Origin: Massilia sp. UMI-21
Lineage (GTDB): Bacteria > Pseudomonadota > Gammaproteobacteria > Burkholderiales > Burkholderiaceae_D
Reading direction: 5' to 3'
Assembly: GCA_015277795.1 (NCBI GenBank)
Contig: CP063848.1
Coordinates: forward strand, 4,030,001 to 4,094,000
Length of the DNA: 64,000 nucleotides
Under the pieces are notes generated by a model, which saw only the letters and a list, made by a program, of their open reading frames with translations, did not search any database and was not told the DNA's origin. The position numbers and the translations under genes were made by a program. Below, in pieces: positions 1 through 9,114 of this stretch (positions are counted from its first letter, which is position 1; the number at the start of each line of letters is the position of its first letter).

Positions 1-1
1 G

Positions 2-106
2 GACCACGGCTTCATGTACCAGCACGGCTTCGAGGACCTCGACGGCCACCTGTGGGAGCTGGCCTATATGGAAAGCATGCCCGACACCGAAGTGCGGATC
101 CGATGA
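2..106 (+). CDS. VOC (glyoxalase-fold) family protein, C-terminal fragment
   Basis: Only the last 34 codons are inside the window; the start lies to the left. The visible tail contains DHGFMY, then DLDGHLWEL and AYM, the C-terminal signature of PhnB/lactoylglutathione-lyase-like VOC proteins, in which the Glu of the WEL motif is normally a metal ligand. The substrate cannot be told from this fragment. The stop TGA overlaps the start of the next gene as ATGA, so the two are probably translationally coupled. VOC and YCII/DGPF proteins are frequent neighbours of ECF42 sigma factors, which supports the reading of both genes. Confidence 0.75.
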   Translation, partial: DHGFMYQHGFEDLDGHLWELAYMESMPDTEVRIR

Positions 107-1383
107 ATGCCGAGGTCGAACGCAGCATCGCCGCCGTCTGGCGCATCGAGTCGGCCAGGATCGTGGCCGTGCTCGCGCGCATGGTGCGCGACGTCGGCCT
201 GGCCGAGGAGCTGGCCCAGGATGCGCTGGTGGCGGCGCTCGAGCACTGGCCGCAGCAGGGCATCCCGGACAATCCGGGCGCCTGGCTCACCACCACGGCC
301 AGGCACGCCGCGCTCGACCGGCTGCGCCGCGACCGCGTGCTGCAGCAGAAGCTCGCGCAGATCGGCCTGGATCTCGAGGCACAGGAGGCCACCGTTGTGC
401 CCGACTTCGTGCCCGACCTGGTCGACTCGCTGGATGCCGCCCGCAACGGCGTGATCGGCGACGACCTGCTGCGCCTGATGTTCACCGCCTGCCACCCGGT
501 ACTGTCGCTCGACGCGCGCCTGGCGCTCACGCTCAAGCTGCTGGGCGGCCTGTCCACCCAGGAGATCGCGCGCGCCTTCCTGGTGCCCGAAGCCACCATG
601 GCCCAGCGCATCGTGCGCGCCAAGCGCACGCTGGGCGAGGCCGGGCTGCCCTTCGAACTGCCGCCCCCGGGCGAACTGGGCGAGCGCCTGGGCGCGGTGC
701 TGGAGGCGGTCTACCTGATCTTCAACGAGGGCTATACCGCCACCGCCGGCGACGACTGGATGCGCCCGGCGCTGGTGGAAGAAGCGCTGCGCCTGGGGCG
801 CATGCTGGCCGAACTTTCGCCGGACGAACCGGAAGCGCACGGCCTGGTCGCGCTGATGGAACTGCAGGCCTCGCGCATCGGGGCCCGGCTCGACGCCCAG
901 GGGCGTCCGGTGCTGCTGCTCGACCAGGACCGCGCGCGCTGGGACGGCGTGCTGGTGCGGCGCGGCCTGGCCGCACTCGAACGCGCGGCGGCCCTGGGCC
1001 AGCCGCGCGGCCCCTACCTGCTGCAGGCCGGGATCGCGGCCTGCCACGCCCGCGCCAACACCGCCCCGGCTACCGACTGGCAGGCGATCGCGGCCCTGTA
1101 CGCCGAACTGGCCCGGGTCCAGCCGTCGCCGGTGGTGGAATTGAACCGCGCGGTGGCGGTCGGCATGGCCGAGGGTCCCGCCGCCGGCCTGGCGCTGGTG
1201 GACGCGCTCGCGCTGGACGGCAAGCTGGCCGGCTACCACTGGCTGCCGAGCGTGCGCGCCGATCTGCTGTCCAGGCTGGGCCGCCTCGAGGAAGCGCGCG
1301 GCGAATTCGAGCGCGCAGCAAGCATGACCGCCAACCAGCGCGAGCGCGCGCTGCTGCTCGAACGCGCCCGCGCCCAGCGCTAG
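103..1383 (+). CDS. ECF sigma factor with C-terminal TPR-like extension (ECF42-type)
   Basis: A 426-residue alternative sigma factor. Residues about 10-75 are region 2 (RIVAVLARMVRDVGLAEELAQ and then AWLTTTARHAALDRLRRDR). Region 4 follows at about 125-190 (LTLKLLGGLSTQEIARAFLVPEATMAQRIVRAKR). The remaining 240 residues form a helical, TPR-like extension of the DUF6596 type, including VYLIFNEGY. That long extension is the hallmark of ECF42. No anti-sigma factor is seen nearby, which fits the family: the extension itself is thought to control activity. ATG at 103 was chosen because it overlaps the preceding stop; ATGs further upstream lie inside the VOC gene. Targets are usually the adjacent YCII/VOC genes (inference). 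Confidence 0.88.
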   Translation: MNAEVERSIAAVWRIESARIVAVLARMVRDVGLAEELAQDALVAALEHWPQQGIPDNPGAWLTTTARHAALDRLRRDRVLQQKLAQIGLDLEAQEATVVPDFVPDLVDSLDAARNGVIGDDLLRLMFTACHPVLSLDARLALTLKLLGGLSTQEIARAFLVPEATMAQRIVRAKRTLGEAGLPFELPPPGELGERLGAVLEAVYLIFNEGYTATAGDDWMRPALVEEALRLGRMLAELSPDEPEAHGLVALMELQASRIGARLDAQGRPVLLLDQDRARWDGVLVRRGLAALERAAALGQPRGPYLLQAGIAACHARANTAPATDWQAIAALYAELARVQPSPVVELNRAVAVGMAEGPAAGLALVDALALDGKLAGYHWLPSVRADLLSRLGRLEEARGEFERAASMTANQRERALLLERARAQR

Positions 1384-1560
1384 CGGTCGCGCTCAGCGCC
1401 CCACGCAGTCGACGCTGTTTTCCTGCGATTGCATACAGGCATGTGCGGCACTGCCGATCGACGACAATTTTCGGAAGCTTCGCCGGACAAAGCCGCTATC
1501 ATGGTCGACGTTCCAAAAGAATAACGATAGAGATAACAACAGTCTTGCTGGGGAGTCTTG

Positions 1561-2466
1561 ATGAAATTCCGCTTCTGGGGGGTGCGTGGCTCGATACCGT
1601 CCCCAGGTCCACGCACGGCGCGCTACGGCGGCAACACCACCTGCATCGAAGTGCGGACCAGCGACGGCACCCTGATCATCCTCGATGGTGGCACCGGCCT
1701 GTTCCCGCTGGCCCAGCACCTGATGGCGCAGCCGCGCACCCGGCAGTCGCCGCCGATCCAGGCCAACATCTTCATCACCCACAGCCACTGGGACCACATC
1801 CACGGCCTGCCCTTCTTCACGCCGCTGTTCGTCAAGGGCAGCCGCGTGCGCCTGCACGGCGCCCACGATCCGGTCACCGGCAGGGGCATCGAGCACGTGA
1901 TGGGCGTGCAGCTGCAGAACAGCTACTTCCCGGTCAGCGAAACCCAGATGGGGGCGACGATCGAGTATCGCACGCTCGAGATCGGCACGGCGATCGAGGT
2001 CGGCGACGCGCTGGTGGCCAACGTCCTGATGAACCACCCGGTCACCAACCTCGGTTATCGCGTCGCCTGCGGCGGCCGTGCGCTGTTCTTCACCGGCGAC
2101 CACGAGCCCTGGCACAATCCCTATCCGCCGGGCGATGCGGCCTTCGACGCCTTCGAGCGGCACCTGGCGCAGCGCCAGCGCGCCATCGACACCGTCATGG
2201 AAGGCGTCGATGCGCTGATCGTCGACTGCTCCTACACCCGGGAAGAGTATCCCGCCAAGGCCGGCTGGGGCCACGGCACGTTCGACGCCGCCATCGAGAC
2301 GGCCTTGCGGGTCGGCGCGCGCGCCCTGTACTGCACCCACCACGAGCCGACCCGCGGCGACGACGAACTCGAGGCCGCGTTTGACGCCGTGATGGCGCGC
2401 TACCGCGACCGCCTCGGCGCGCTGCAGGTGCGACTGGCCTTCGAGGGGCTCGAGTTGACGCTGTGA
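1561..2466 (+). CDS. MBL-fold metallo-hydrolase
   Basis: A 301-residue metallo-beta-lactamase-fold hydrolase. The zinc-binding motif THSHWDH is at residues 73-79 (His74, His76, Asp78, His79). Further likely ligands are the His of MNHPV, the Asp of FTGDHEPW and the His of CTHHEP near the C-terminus. The N-terminus KFRFWGVRGSIPSPG is typical of PhnP/cyclic-phosphodiesterase-like MBL proteins, but the substrate is unknown. A TTG at 1558 is in frame directly before the ATG; the ATG is preferred because GGGAG lies 5 bases upstream. It is monocistronic, with 177 bases of upstream space, and converges on the GGDEF-EAL gene with only 21 bases between the stops. Confidence 0.85.
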   Translation: MKFRFWGVRGSIPSPGPRTARYGGNTTCIEVRTSDGTLIILDGGTGLFPLAQHLMAQPRTRQSPPIQANIFITHSHWDHIHGLPFFTPLFVKGSRVRLHGAHDPVTGRGIEHVMGVQLQNSYFPVSETQMGATIEYRTLEIGTAIEVGDALVANVLMNHPVTNLGYRVACGGRALFFTGDHEPWHNPYPPGDAAFDAFERHLAQRQRAIDTVMEGVDALIVDCSYTREEYPAKAGWGHGTFDAAIETALRVGARALYCTHHEPTRGDDELEAAFDAVMARYRDRLGALQVRLAFEGLELTL

Positions 2467-2487
2467 AGCGCGACTGCGCGCAGCGAT

Positions 2488-5220
2488 TCAGGTCCTGGCC
2501 GCGCCGGCCAGGGCGCCGCCAGGCGGCAGCCGGCACTCGTCCGCCGGCACCGGGCGCGAAAAAAAGAAGCCCTGCCCTTCGTCGCAGCCAAGCGTCTGCA
2601 GCAGCTGCATCTGGCGGCGGCTCTCGATGCCTTCGGCGACTACCCGCATGCCGAGCGCGTGGGCCATGGCGATCATCGAGGCGATCAGGGTATCGCCCTC
2701 GGGGTGTTCGATCCGCAGCACGAAGGCCCGGTCGATCTTGAGCACGTCGAATCGCAGCCTCTGCAATTGCGATAGCGAGGAGTAGCCGGTGCCGAAGTCG
2801 TCGATGCACAGCTTGATGCCCAGCTCGCGCAGCTGGCTGAACACGGCCGATTCGCCGATCCCCTCCTGCATCATCGACGACTCCGTGACCTCGATTTCCA
2901 GCAGCGACGGGGAAATGCCGTGACAGGCGATCGCGTTGCGGAACTGGGCCATCACGTCGGACTGGCTGAACTGGCGCGGCGAGATGTTCACCGATACCGG
3001 CACCGCGGCCCTACCGTCGCGCCCCCAGCGGGCCAGCTGGCGGCAGACGCTGTCGATCACCTGCTCGCCCAGCTGGACGATCAGGCCGGTTTCTTCGAGC
3101 AGCGGGATGAAGCGGTCGGGGCCGGTCAATCCCTGGCCGGGGCGCTCCCAGCGCACCAGCGCCTCCATGCTGGACGCCGCGCCGGTGGCCAGGTCCACGC
3201 GCGGCTGGTAGTGCACCACGAACTGCCGCTGGTCGAGGGCGCGCCGCAATTCGCGCTCGATCTCGAGCCGGCTGCGGATCGCCTCGAAGAAGCGCGACTG
3301 GAAGAAGCAGTACGCGCCCTTGCCCTCGGTCTTGACCGCGTACATCGCGATGTCCGCATGCTTGAGCAGGGTTTCGGCATCGTCGCCGTGTTCGGGAAAC
3401 AGGCTGATCCCGATCGAGGCGCCCAGCACATGGGTCGTATGCTGCAGGTGGAAGCCGTCGCCGAAGGCGGCCAGCACGCGTCCGGCCACGTGCTCGACAT
3501 CGGCCACCCCGGCGACCTGCTCCAGGACCACGACGAATTCGTCGCCACCGAGGCGCACCACGTGGTCGCGCGGGCGCACTGCCAGCTTGAGGCGCTTGCC
3601 CACCGTACGCAGCAGCTCGTCGCCGGCCGCGTGCCCCAGCACGTCGTTCACGGTCTTGAAGCCGTCCAGGTCGATGAACAGCACCGCCAACCCGGTCGCG
3701 CCGGCGCGCGCGGCCTCGATCGCGCGCGGCAGGTAATGCTGGATCCAGTAGCGGTTGGGCAGGCCGGTAAGCTCGTCCGAGTTGCTGCGCCGTTCGAGCT
3801 CGGTCAGGTGGGCTTTCGATTCGCTGACGTCGCGGATCGTCACCGCCAGGTCGCCGTCGGCGCGCACCGCCTTGTAGCGCACCCAGCGCGCCTTGAGGGG
3901 TTGGTCCGGCCCCGGCGCGACCGGCAGCTCGCGGTCGTAGATGCCGGTGTCGAGCGCATGCGAAAGGCGCGCGCAGGCCTTGCGGAACAGCTCGCCCTGG
4001 TAGAACTCGGACAGGCGGTGCCCGATGAGGTCTTCCGGCTGCCTGCCGAACATGGCGGCCCCGTGCTGGTTGCAGTCGACCACGCTGAAATCGCGGATGA
4101 CGCCGTGCCGGTCGCGCAGCGGACGATTGATGAAGAAGCCGTCTCCGGCATCTTCGGTGGCCAGGCGGTAGGTGGCGCGGATCGCCTCGACCTGGTACTG
4201 GCGCCAGCGCGCATGGACGTAGATGAGCGTCGCCGCCAGTGCGGCCAGCATGAGCCAGCCGGTGTCGCCCCAGGCGCCGGCCAGCTCGGCCTCGCGGCGG
4301 CTGCGGTAGCTCGCCATCGCGCTGTATTCGTCCAGGCCGACGATGCCGATCAGGTCCCGCCCCGGAAACGTGTGCCAGCCGACGGCACGCGCGCGTCCGT
4401 CGGCGAACCAGCGGCGGCTGTCGAGACGGATCTCGCCTTCCGGTGCGCCGCTGGGCAGGGGCGCCAGCAGGAAGGGCGCGCGGAAGGAACGGACCGTCGC
4501 ACCGGTACGCGTGGCGAGGATCGTGCCGTCCTTGCGCGCCACCCCAACGAAGCCATGGTCGCCCAGAATCGGCTCGACATAGTGCTGGGTGAAGAAGGCC
4601 GGCAGCACCGTGATCAGCACCACCCCGTCGAAGCGCCCCCGCGGAGACAGGAGCGGGCGCGAGAAGGCGACCACTTCGCGCCCGGTCAATTGGCCGTCGA
4701 GCGGCCCGCTCAGGTACAAGTGGTCGCCGTGCGGGTGCTGCTGGGCTGTGAAATATGGCTTGCTTCCCACGTAGCTGCCGACGGCGCCGGGATGCGTGCT
4801 GGTGACGATGATCCCGCGCCGGTCGATGAACGCTACCGCCGAGATGTACTGCTGCGAGAACGTCCCCGCCTCGAGGGTGCCTTCGAGCTGGGTGCGGTAG
4901 CCGGACGTGACCCAGTCGTGCCGCAGCAGGAGCAGCAGCCGGTCGGTTTCATCGATCGAGCGCGCGGTGCGCAGGACCAGGCTGTGGGCATAGGCCGCGG
5001 CCTGCCGGCCAATCTCGGCGGCGCGCTCCTGTTTCTCATACTCCAAGTCGCGCAGTACATAACCCCACAGCAAGGCCGCAGCGAGGAGCGCGGCCGCCGG
5101 CCAGACGAACAGCAGTGCGATGCGCTGGCGCAGGAAGGCCAGCACGGGACGGAAGCGGACGATCGCCCCGAGCATCATTGGGGTTCCAACCTGCAATGTC
5201 TTGTCGGTACGCAGATTCAT
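2488..5220 (-). CDS. Membrane cache-PAS-GGDEF-EAL cyclic-di-GMP enzyme
   Basis: A 910-residue inner-membrane protein. A first membrane helix near residues 30-50 and a second near 320-340 bracket a periplasmic dCache-type sensor. A PAS region follows, then a GGDEF domain and an EAL domain. The GGDEF motif is intact (RLGGDEF), and an RxxD inhibitory site (RPRD) lies exactly five residues before it, so a product-inhibited diguanylate cyclase is expected. The EAL motif (MEALVRW), the ExTES region and the DDFGTGYSS loop are also intact, so phosphodiesterase activity is possible too. The start at 5220 has AGGAA upstream. Net activity cannot be read from sequence. Confidence 0.9.
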   Translation of the reverse strand: MNLRTDKTLQVGTPMMLGAIVRFRPVLAFLRQRIALLFVWPAAALLAAALLWGYVLRDLEYEKQERAAEIGRQAAAYAHSLVLRTARSIDETDRLLLLLRHDWVTSGYRTQLEGTLEAGTFSQQYISAVAFIDRRGIIVTSTHPGAVGSYVGSKPYFTAQQHPHGDHLYLSGPLDGQLTGREVVAFSRPLLSPRGRFDGVVLITVLPAFFTQHYVEPILGDHGFVGVARKDGTILATRTGATVRSFRAPFLLAPLPSGAPEGEIRLDSRRWFADGRARAVGWHTFPGRDLIGIVGLDEYSAMASYRSRREAELAGAWGDTGWLMLAALAATLIYVHARWRQYQVEAIRATYRLATEDAGDGFFINRPLRDRHGVIRDFSVVDCNQHGAAMFGRQPEDLIGHRLSEFYQGELFRKACARLSHALDTGIYDRELPVAPGPDQPLKARWVRYKAVRADGDLAVTIRDVSESKAHLTELERRSNSDELTGLPNRYWIQHYLPRAIEAARAGATGLAVLFIDLDGFKTVNDVLGHAAGDELLRTVGKRLKLAVRPRDHVVRLGGDEFVVVLEQVAGVADVEHVAGRVLAAFGDGFHLQHTTHVLGASIGISLFPEHGDDAETLLKHADIAMYAVKTEGKGAYCFFQSRFFEAIRSRLEIERELRRALDQRQFVVHYQPRVDLATGAASSMEALVRWERPGQGLTGPDRFIPLLEETGLIVQLGEQVIDSVCRQLARWGRDGRAAVPVSVNISPRQFSQSDVMAQFRNAIACHGISPSLLEIEVTESSMMQEGIGESAVFSQLRELGIKLCIDDFGTGYSSLSQLQRLRFDVLKIDRAFVLRIEHPEGDTLIASMIAMAHALGMRVVAEGIESRRQMQLLQTLGCDEGQGFFFSRPVPADECRLPPGGALAGAART

Positions 5221-5302
5221 CGTGGTTCCTGCGCGGCGTGCGGCGGACCAGTATAACCCTGGGGCCACGCGGCCCGTGCTTCGCGACACGCGAACGCGCG
5301 AC

Positions 5303-5328
5303 AAAAAAAAGCCCGGCAGTGCCGGGCT
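5303..5328 (-). terminator. Rho-independent terminator of the pit operon
   Basis: Read on the minus strand, AGCCCGGC and GCCGGGCT form a GC-rich stem with a tiny loop, followed by eight T residues. It lies 22 bases after the pit stop and separates pit from the GGDEF-EAL gene. Confidence 0.88.
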
Positions 5329-5350
5329 CCTCGATGCGGGAAACGCTGTA

Positions 5351-6361
5351 TTACATGATGTGGGTGCCGATCCACCAGGCCACCGCGGCCATGAAGGCCG
5401 AGGCCGGAATGGTGAAGATCCAGGCCCAGACGATGTTGCCGGCCACGCCCCAGCGCACCGCCGATGCCTTTTGCGAGGCGCCCACGCCGACGATCGCGCC
5501 GGTGATGGTGTGGGTGGTGGAGACCGGAATCCCCCAGAAGCTTGCCATCAGCAGCGTGATCGCGCCGCCGGTCTCGGCACAGAAGCCGCCGACCGGTTTG
5601 AGCTTGGTGATCTTCTGGCCCATGGTCTTGACGATGCGCCAGCCGCCGAACAGGGTGCCGAAGCTGATCGCCGCATAGCACGAGATGATGACCCAGGTCG
5701 GCGGATACGCGTCGGTCGGACTGGTGTAGCCGGCGGCAATGAGCAGCATCCAGATGATGCCCATGGTCTTCTGGGCGTCGTTGCCCCCGTGGCCCAGCGA
5801 ATAGCCGGCGGCCGAGACCAGTTGCAGGCGGCGGAACCAGACGTCGACCTTGCGCGGGGTCGATTTCACGAAGATCCAGGAGACCAGCAGCATGATGATC
5901 GACCCGAGCACGAAGCCCAGCATCGGCGCCAGCACGATGAACAGCACGGTCTTGAGCAGGCCGGCCGAGACCAGCGCGCCGGTGCCCGACTTGGCCACCG
6001 CGGCGCCGACCAGGCCGCCGATCAGCGCGTGCGACGAGGACGACGGGATGCCGTAGTACCAGGTGATGACGTTCCAGACGATGGCGCCCATCAGGGCCCC
6101 GAAGATCACGTAGTGGTCGACCACATGCGGGTCGATGGTCCCCTTGCCGATGGTCTGCGCCACCTTCATGCTGACCACGAAGATCGCGATGAAGTTGAAG
6201 AAGGCCGCCATGGCCACCGCGCTCTGCGGCTTCAGGACGCCGGTCGACACGACGGTCGCAATCGCATTGGCCGAGTCGTGGAAGCCGTTCATGAAGTCGA
6301 ACACCAGCGCCAGCAGCACCAGCATGCCCAGCACGTAGATGCTGATATGTAGAGATTCCAT
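5351..6361 (-). CDS. pit: Inorganic phosphate transporter, PiT family
   Basis: A 336-residue inner-membrane phosphate permease with about ten hydrophobic segments. Both duplicated PiT signatures are present: GFHDSANAIAT near residue 26 and GGNDAQKTMGI near residue 195. The family imports metal-phosphate driven by the proton or cation gradient. The DUF47 gene lies upstream on the same strand with a 24-base gap, the usual pit operon. A strong terminator follows. The PiT family also transports other anions, so specificity is inferred from the family and the DUF47 partner. Confidence 0.93.
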   Translation of the reverse strand: MESLHISIYVLGMLVLLALVFDFMNGFHDSANAIATVVSTGVLKPQSAVAMAAFFNFIAIFVVSMKVAQTIGKGTIDPHVVDHYVIFGALMGAIVWNVITWYYGIPSSSSHALIGGLVGAAVAKSGTGALVSAGLLKTVLFIVLAPMLGFVLGSIIMLLVSWIFVKSTPRKVDVWFRRLQLVSAAGYSLGHGGNDAQKTMGIIWMLLIAAGYTSPTDAYPPTWVIISCYAAISFGTLFGGWRIVKTMGQKITKLKPVGGFCAETGGAITLLMASFWGIPVSTTHTITGAIVGVGASQKASAVRWGVAGNIVWAWIFTIPASAFMAAVAWWIGTHIM

Positions 6362-6385
6362 AATTATTCTTGTTCCGCGCCGGGC

Positions 6386-7012
6386 TTATGCATTCTCGAC
6401 GATGATGCCTTCGACGATATTGGCAACGTCTTCGCAGCGGTCGGTGACGGTTTCGAGGATCTCGTAGATGGCCTTCATCTTGATCAGGTTGCGCACGTCC
6501 GGCTCGTCGCGGAACAGCTTGGACATGGCGGCGCGCATCACGTGGTCGGCGTCGGATTCGAAGCGGTCGATCTCTTCGCAGATGGCGACGATCTTCTGGG
6601 CGTTGCCCATGTCGTGCAGCAGCGCGACGGCTTCCTGCACCTTCTTGCAGGCCGACAGGCACAGCTCGGCCAGGCGCGCGGCTTCCGGCGTCACGGCGTG
6701 CAGGTCGTACAGCGACACGGTCTGGGCCGCGTCTTCCATCATGTCGAGGATGTCGTCCATGCTGGTGATCAGCTTGTGGATGTCATCGCGGTCGAGCGGG
6801 GTGATGAAGGTCTTGTGCAGCAGGTCGACGGTGGCGTAGGTGATCTTGTCCGCCTGCTTCTCGATGCTCTCCACGGCGTGGGTGCGGTTTTCCAGGTCGT
6901 CGAAGTGGGTCATCAGGCCAACCATCTCCTGCGCACCCTTCACGCACAGCGCGGCGTGCTGGTTGAACAGGTCAAAGAACTTGCCCTCCTGGGGCATCAG
7001 GCGTCCAAACAT
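6386..7012 (-). CDS. DUF47/PhoU-like Pit accessory protein
   Basis: A 208-residue all-helical cytoplasmic protein of the DUF47 family, a distant relative of PhoU. The N-terminus MFGRLMPQEGKFFDLFNQHA and the segment MDDILDMMEDAAQTV are typical. DUF47 proteins are nearly always co-transcribed with a PiT permease and are thought to regulate its activity. Here it is the first gene, with GGAG 7 bases before the ATG. No membrane segment or enzyme motif is visible. Confidence 0.9.
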   Translation of the reverse strand: MFGRLMPQEGKFFDLFNQHAALCVKGAQEMVGLMTHFDDLENRTHAVESIEKQADKITYATVDLLHKTFITPLDRDDIHKLITSMDDILDMMEDAAQTVSLYDLHAVTPEAARLAELCLSACKKVQEAVALLHDMGNAQKIVAICEEIDRFESDADHVMRAAMSKLFRDEPDVRNLIKMKAIYEILETVTDRCEDVANIVEGIIVENA

Positions 7013-7132
7013 TTTATTCTCCGTTGTGAATCTCTTGGGACTTCGAAACCGCCGCCACGGCTGGCAGCGGCAAAGTATGCCGGCTGGATGCCGGCTTTAT
7101 ATGGATACAATCGTCGGTACTGCTTCGGAAAC

Positions 7133-8518
7133 TTAGTCGCCCTGGTAGACGGCGAGGTTGCCGCTGTAGTTGCCGAACTTGGTGTAGGAGCCGATCCAGG
7201 TAAGGCGAATCGCCCCGATCGGGCCGTTACGCTGCTTACCGATGATGATTTCGGCGGTTCCTTTATCGGGCGAGTCGGGGTTGTAGACCTCGTCGCGATA
7301 CAGGAAGATGATCACGTCCGCATCCTGTTCGATTGCGCCCGATTCGCGCAGGTCGGACATGACGGGTCGTTTGTTGGGTCGCTGTTCCAGCGAGCGGTTC
7401 AGCTGGGACAGTGCGATGACGGGGCAATGCAGTTCTTTGGCCAGGCCCTTGAGCGAACGCGAGATCTCCGAGATCTCGGAGGCGCGGTTGTCGCCCGGCT
7501 GGCTGCCCTGCATCAGCTGCAGGTAGTCGACGATGATCAGGCCCAGCTTGCCGCACTGGCGCGCCAGGCGTCGTGCCCGTGCGCGCATCTCGATCGGGTT
7601 CAGCGCCGGCGTCTCGTCGATGTAGAGCTGGGCGTCGTTCATCTTCTGGATGGCGTGCGTCAGGCGCGGCCAGTCTTCGTCGTTCAGGCGGCCGGTACGC
7701 AGGCGGTGCTGGTCGAGCTGGCCCACCGAGCCGAGCATACGCATGGCCAGCTGGGCGCCGCCCATCTCCATCGAGAACACCGCCACCGGCAGGCCGGCTT
7801 CGATGGCGACGTTCTCGCCGATGTTGACCGAGAACGCGGTCTTGCCCATCGACGGACGGCCGGCGACGATGACCAGGTCGCCCGGCTGCAGGCCCGAGGT
7901 CATGCGGTCGAGGTCGATGAAGCCGGTCGGCACGCCGGTGATCTCGCCCTGGTTCTCGCGCGAATACAGTTCGTCGATGCGCTCGACCACCTGGGTCAGC
8001 AGCGGCTGGATCGGGTTCCAGCCCTGCTGGCCCCTGGCGCCGGTCTCGGCGATCGCGAAGATCTTCGACTCGGCCTCGTCGAGCATCTGCTTGACTTCCT
8101 TGCCCTGCGGGTTGAAGGCATTGCCCGAGATTTCGTCGGCCACCGTGATCAGGTTGCGCAGGATGCCGCGGTCGCGCACGATCTCGGCGTAGCGGCGGAT
8201 GTTGGCCGCCGACGGCGTGTTCTGCGCCATCGCATTCAGGTACTGCAGGCCGCCCACTTCCTCGGCCTTGCCGAGCATGTTGCAGGCCTCGTAGACCGTG
8301 ATCACGTCGGCCGGCTTGCCCGCGTTGATCAGGCGGACCATCTGTTCGAAGATGATGCGGTGGTCGTAGCGGTAGAAGTCCTCCGCGTGCATGAAGTCGG
8401 CAATGCGGTCCCACGCGGCATTGTCGCGCAGGAGGCCGCCGATGACGGACTGCTCTGCTTCGATGGAATGCGGCGGGATGCGCAGGGAATCGACTTGCGG
8501 ATCGGAAGGGGAATTCAT
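7133..8518 (-). CDS. dnaB: Replicative DNA helicase DnaB
   Basis: A 461-residue hexameric 5'-3' replication-fork helicase. The N-terminal domain that binds primase covers about residues 15-120. The RecA-like motor starts near residue 195, with Walker A GRPSMGKT at 220-227 and the LIIVDYLQLM Walker B segment later. The start chosen (MNSPSDPQ) agrees with the family's usual N-terminus. An in-frame ATG three codons upstream lies inside a TATAAT box. No Shine-Dalgarno precedes the chosen ATG (see the promoter entry). A terminator separates it from rplI, so it has its own promoter although the five-gene order is conserved. Confidence 0.96.
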   Translation of the reverse strand: MNSPSDPQVDSLRIPPHSIEAEQSVIGGLLRDNAAWDRIADFMHAEDFYRYDHRIIFEQMVRLINAGKPADVITVYEACNMLGKAEEVGGLQYLNAMAQNTPSAANIRRYAEIVRDRGILRNLITVADEISGNAFNPQGKEVKQMLDEAESKIFAIAETGARGQQGWNPIQPLLTQVVERIDELYSRENQGEITGVPTGFIDLDRMTSGLQPGDLVIVAGRPSMGKTAFSVNIGENVAIEAGLPVAVFSMEMGGAQLAMRMLGSVGQLDQHRLRTGRLNDEDWPRLTHAIQKMNDAQLYIDETPALNPIEMRARARRLARQCGKLGLIIVDYLQLMQGSQPGDNRASEISEISRSLKGLAKELHCPVIALSQLNRSLEQRPNKRPVMSDLRESGAIEQDADVIIFLYRDEVYNPDSPDKGTAEIIIGKQRNGPIGAIRLTWIGSYTKFGNYSGNLAVYQGD

Positions 8519-8525
8519 GGCGGGC

Positions 8526-8531
8526 ATTATA
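8526..8531 (-). promoter_or_regulatory. Perfect -10 box for dnaB, suggesting a leaderless mRNA
   Basis: TATAAT on the minus strand ends seven bases before the dnaB ATG (8518), so the expected start of transcription falls on or one base before the A of the ATG. The -35 region is weak (TGTCAG with an 18-bp spacer). No ribosome binding site precedes this ATG. Confidence 0.55.
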
Positions 8532-8578
8532 CCGTTTCCGGTCACGCGGCTGACATAATTGGCGAGATTTCCACCAAT

Positions 8579-8606
8579 AAAAAAAGCCGGGCGAACCCGG
8601 CTTTTT
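8579..8606 (-). terminator. Terminator after rplI
   Basis: AGCCGGG and CCCGGCT form a stem around TTCG, with a T run on the minus-strand 3' side and an A run on the 5' side. It closes the rpsF-priB-rpsR-rplI operon before dnaB. Confidence 0.9.
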
Positions 8607-8624
8607 CATTTATACAACAACCGC

Positions 8625-9077
8625 TTAGGCGGCTTCGCCCACGACGGCGATGGTGATTTCCGAGACGACGTCGGTGTGCAGCGCGACGGCAACCGGGAAT
8701 TCGCCGGTGGTCTTCAGCGGGCCGGTCGGCATGCGCACCTGCGACTTCTCGACCGGGAAGCCTTGCTTGCTCAGGGCTTCGGCGATGTCGAAGTTGGTGA
8801 CCGAACCGAACAGACGGCCGTCCACGCCCGCCTTCTGGGCGATGGTGACGGTCATGCCGCTCAGCTTCTCGCCTTGTGCCTGGGCAGCGGCCAGCTTTTC
8901 GCCGGCTGCTTTTTCCAGTTCGGCGCGCTTGACTTCGAACTCGGCCACAGCGGCCTGGGTAGCACGGCGTGCCATCTTTTGCGGGATCAGGAAGTTACGT
9001 GCGTAACCGTCCTTGACCTTGACCACGTCGCCCAGGTTGCCGACGTTAACAACTTTTTCCAAAAGGATAACTTGCAT
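8625..9077 (-). CDS. rplI: 50S ribosomal protein L9
   Basis: A 150-residue protein that binds 23S rRNA. It has the L9 N-terminus [30 protein letters not shown], the long central helix ([18 protein letters not shown]) and the C-terminal domain. GGAG stands 7 bases before the ATG. It is the last gene of the S6 operon and is followed by a strong terminator. Confidence 0.97.
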   Translation of the reverse strand: MQVILLEKVVNVGNLGDVVKVKDGYARNFLIPQKMARRATQAAVAEFEVKRAELEKAAGEKLAAAQAQGEKLSGMTVTIAQKAGVDGRLFGSVTNFDIAEALSKQGFPVEKSQVRMPTGPLKTTGEFPVAVALHTDVVSEITIAVVGEAA

Positions 9078-9114
9078 GTTTTTTCTCCAGGATGTTCTGA
9101 ACTGACCGACGCGA

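Noticed and set aside
2920..5256. 778-codon open frame opposite the GGDEF-EAL gene
   Set aside because: Arg/Ala/Gly/His-rich translation without domains, exactly antisense to a well-supported gene; a product of GC-biased third positions.
7070..7105. GCCGGC inverted pair after dnaB as a terminator
   Set aside because: Only six pairs, each arm is itself palindromic, and no T run follows on the minus strand.
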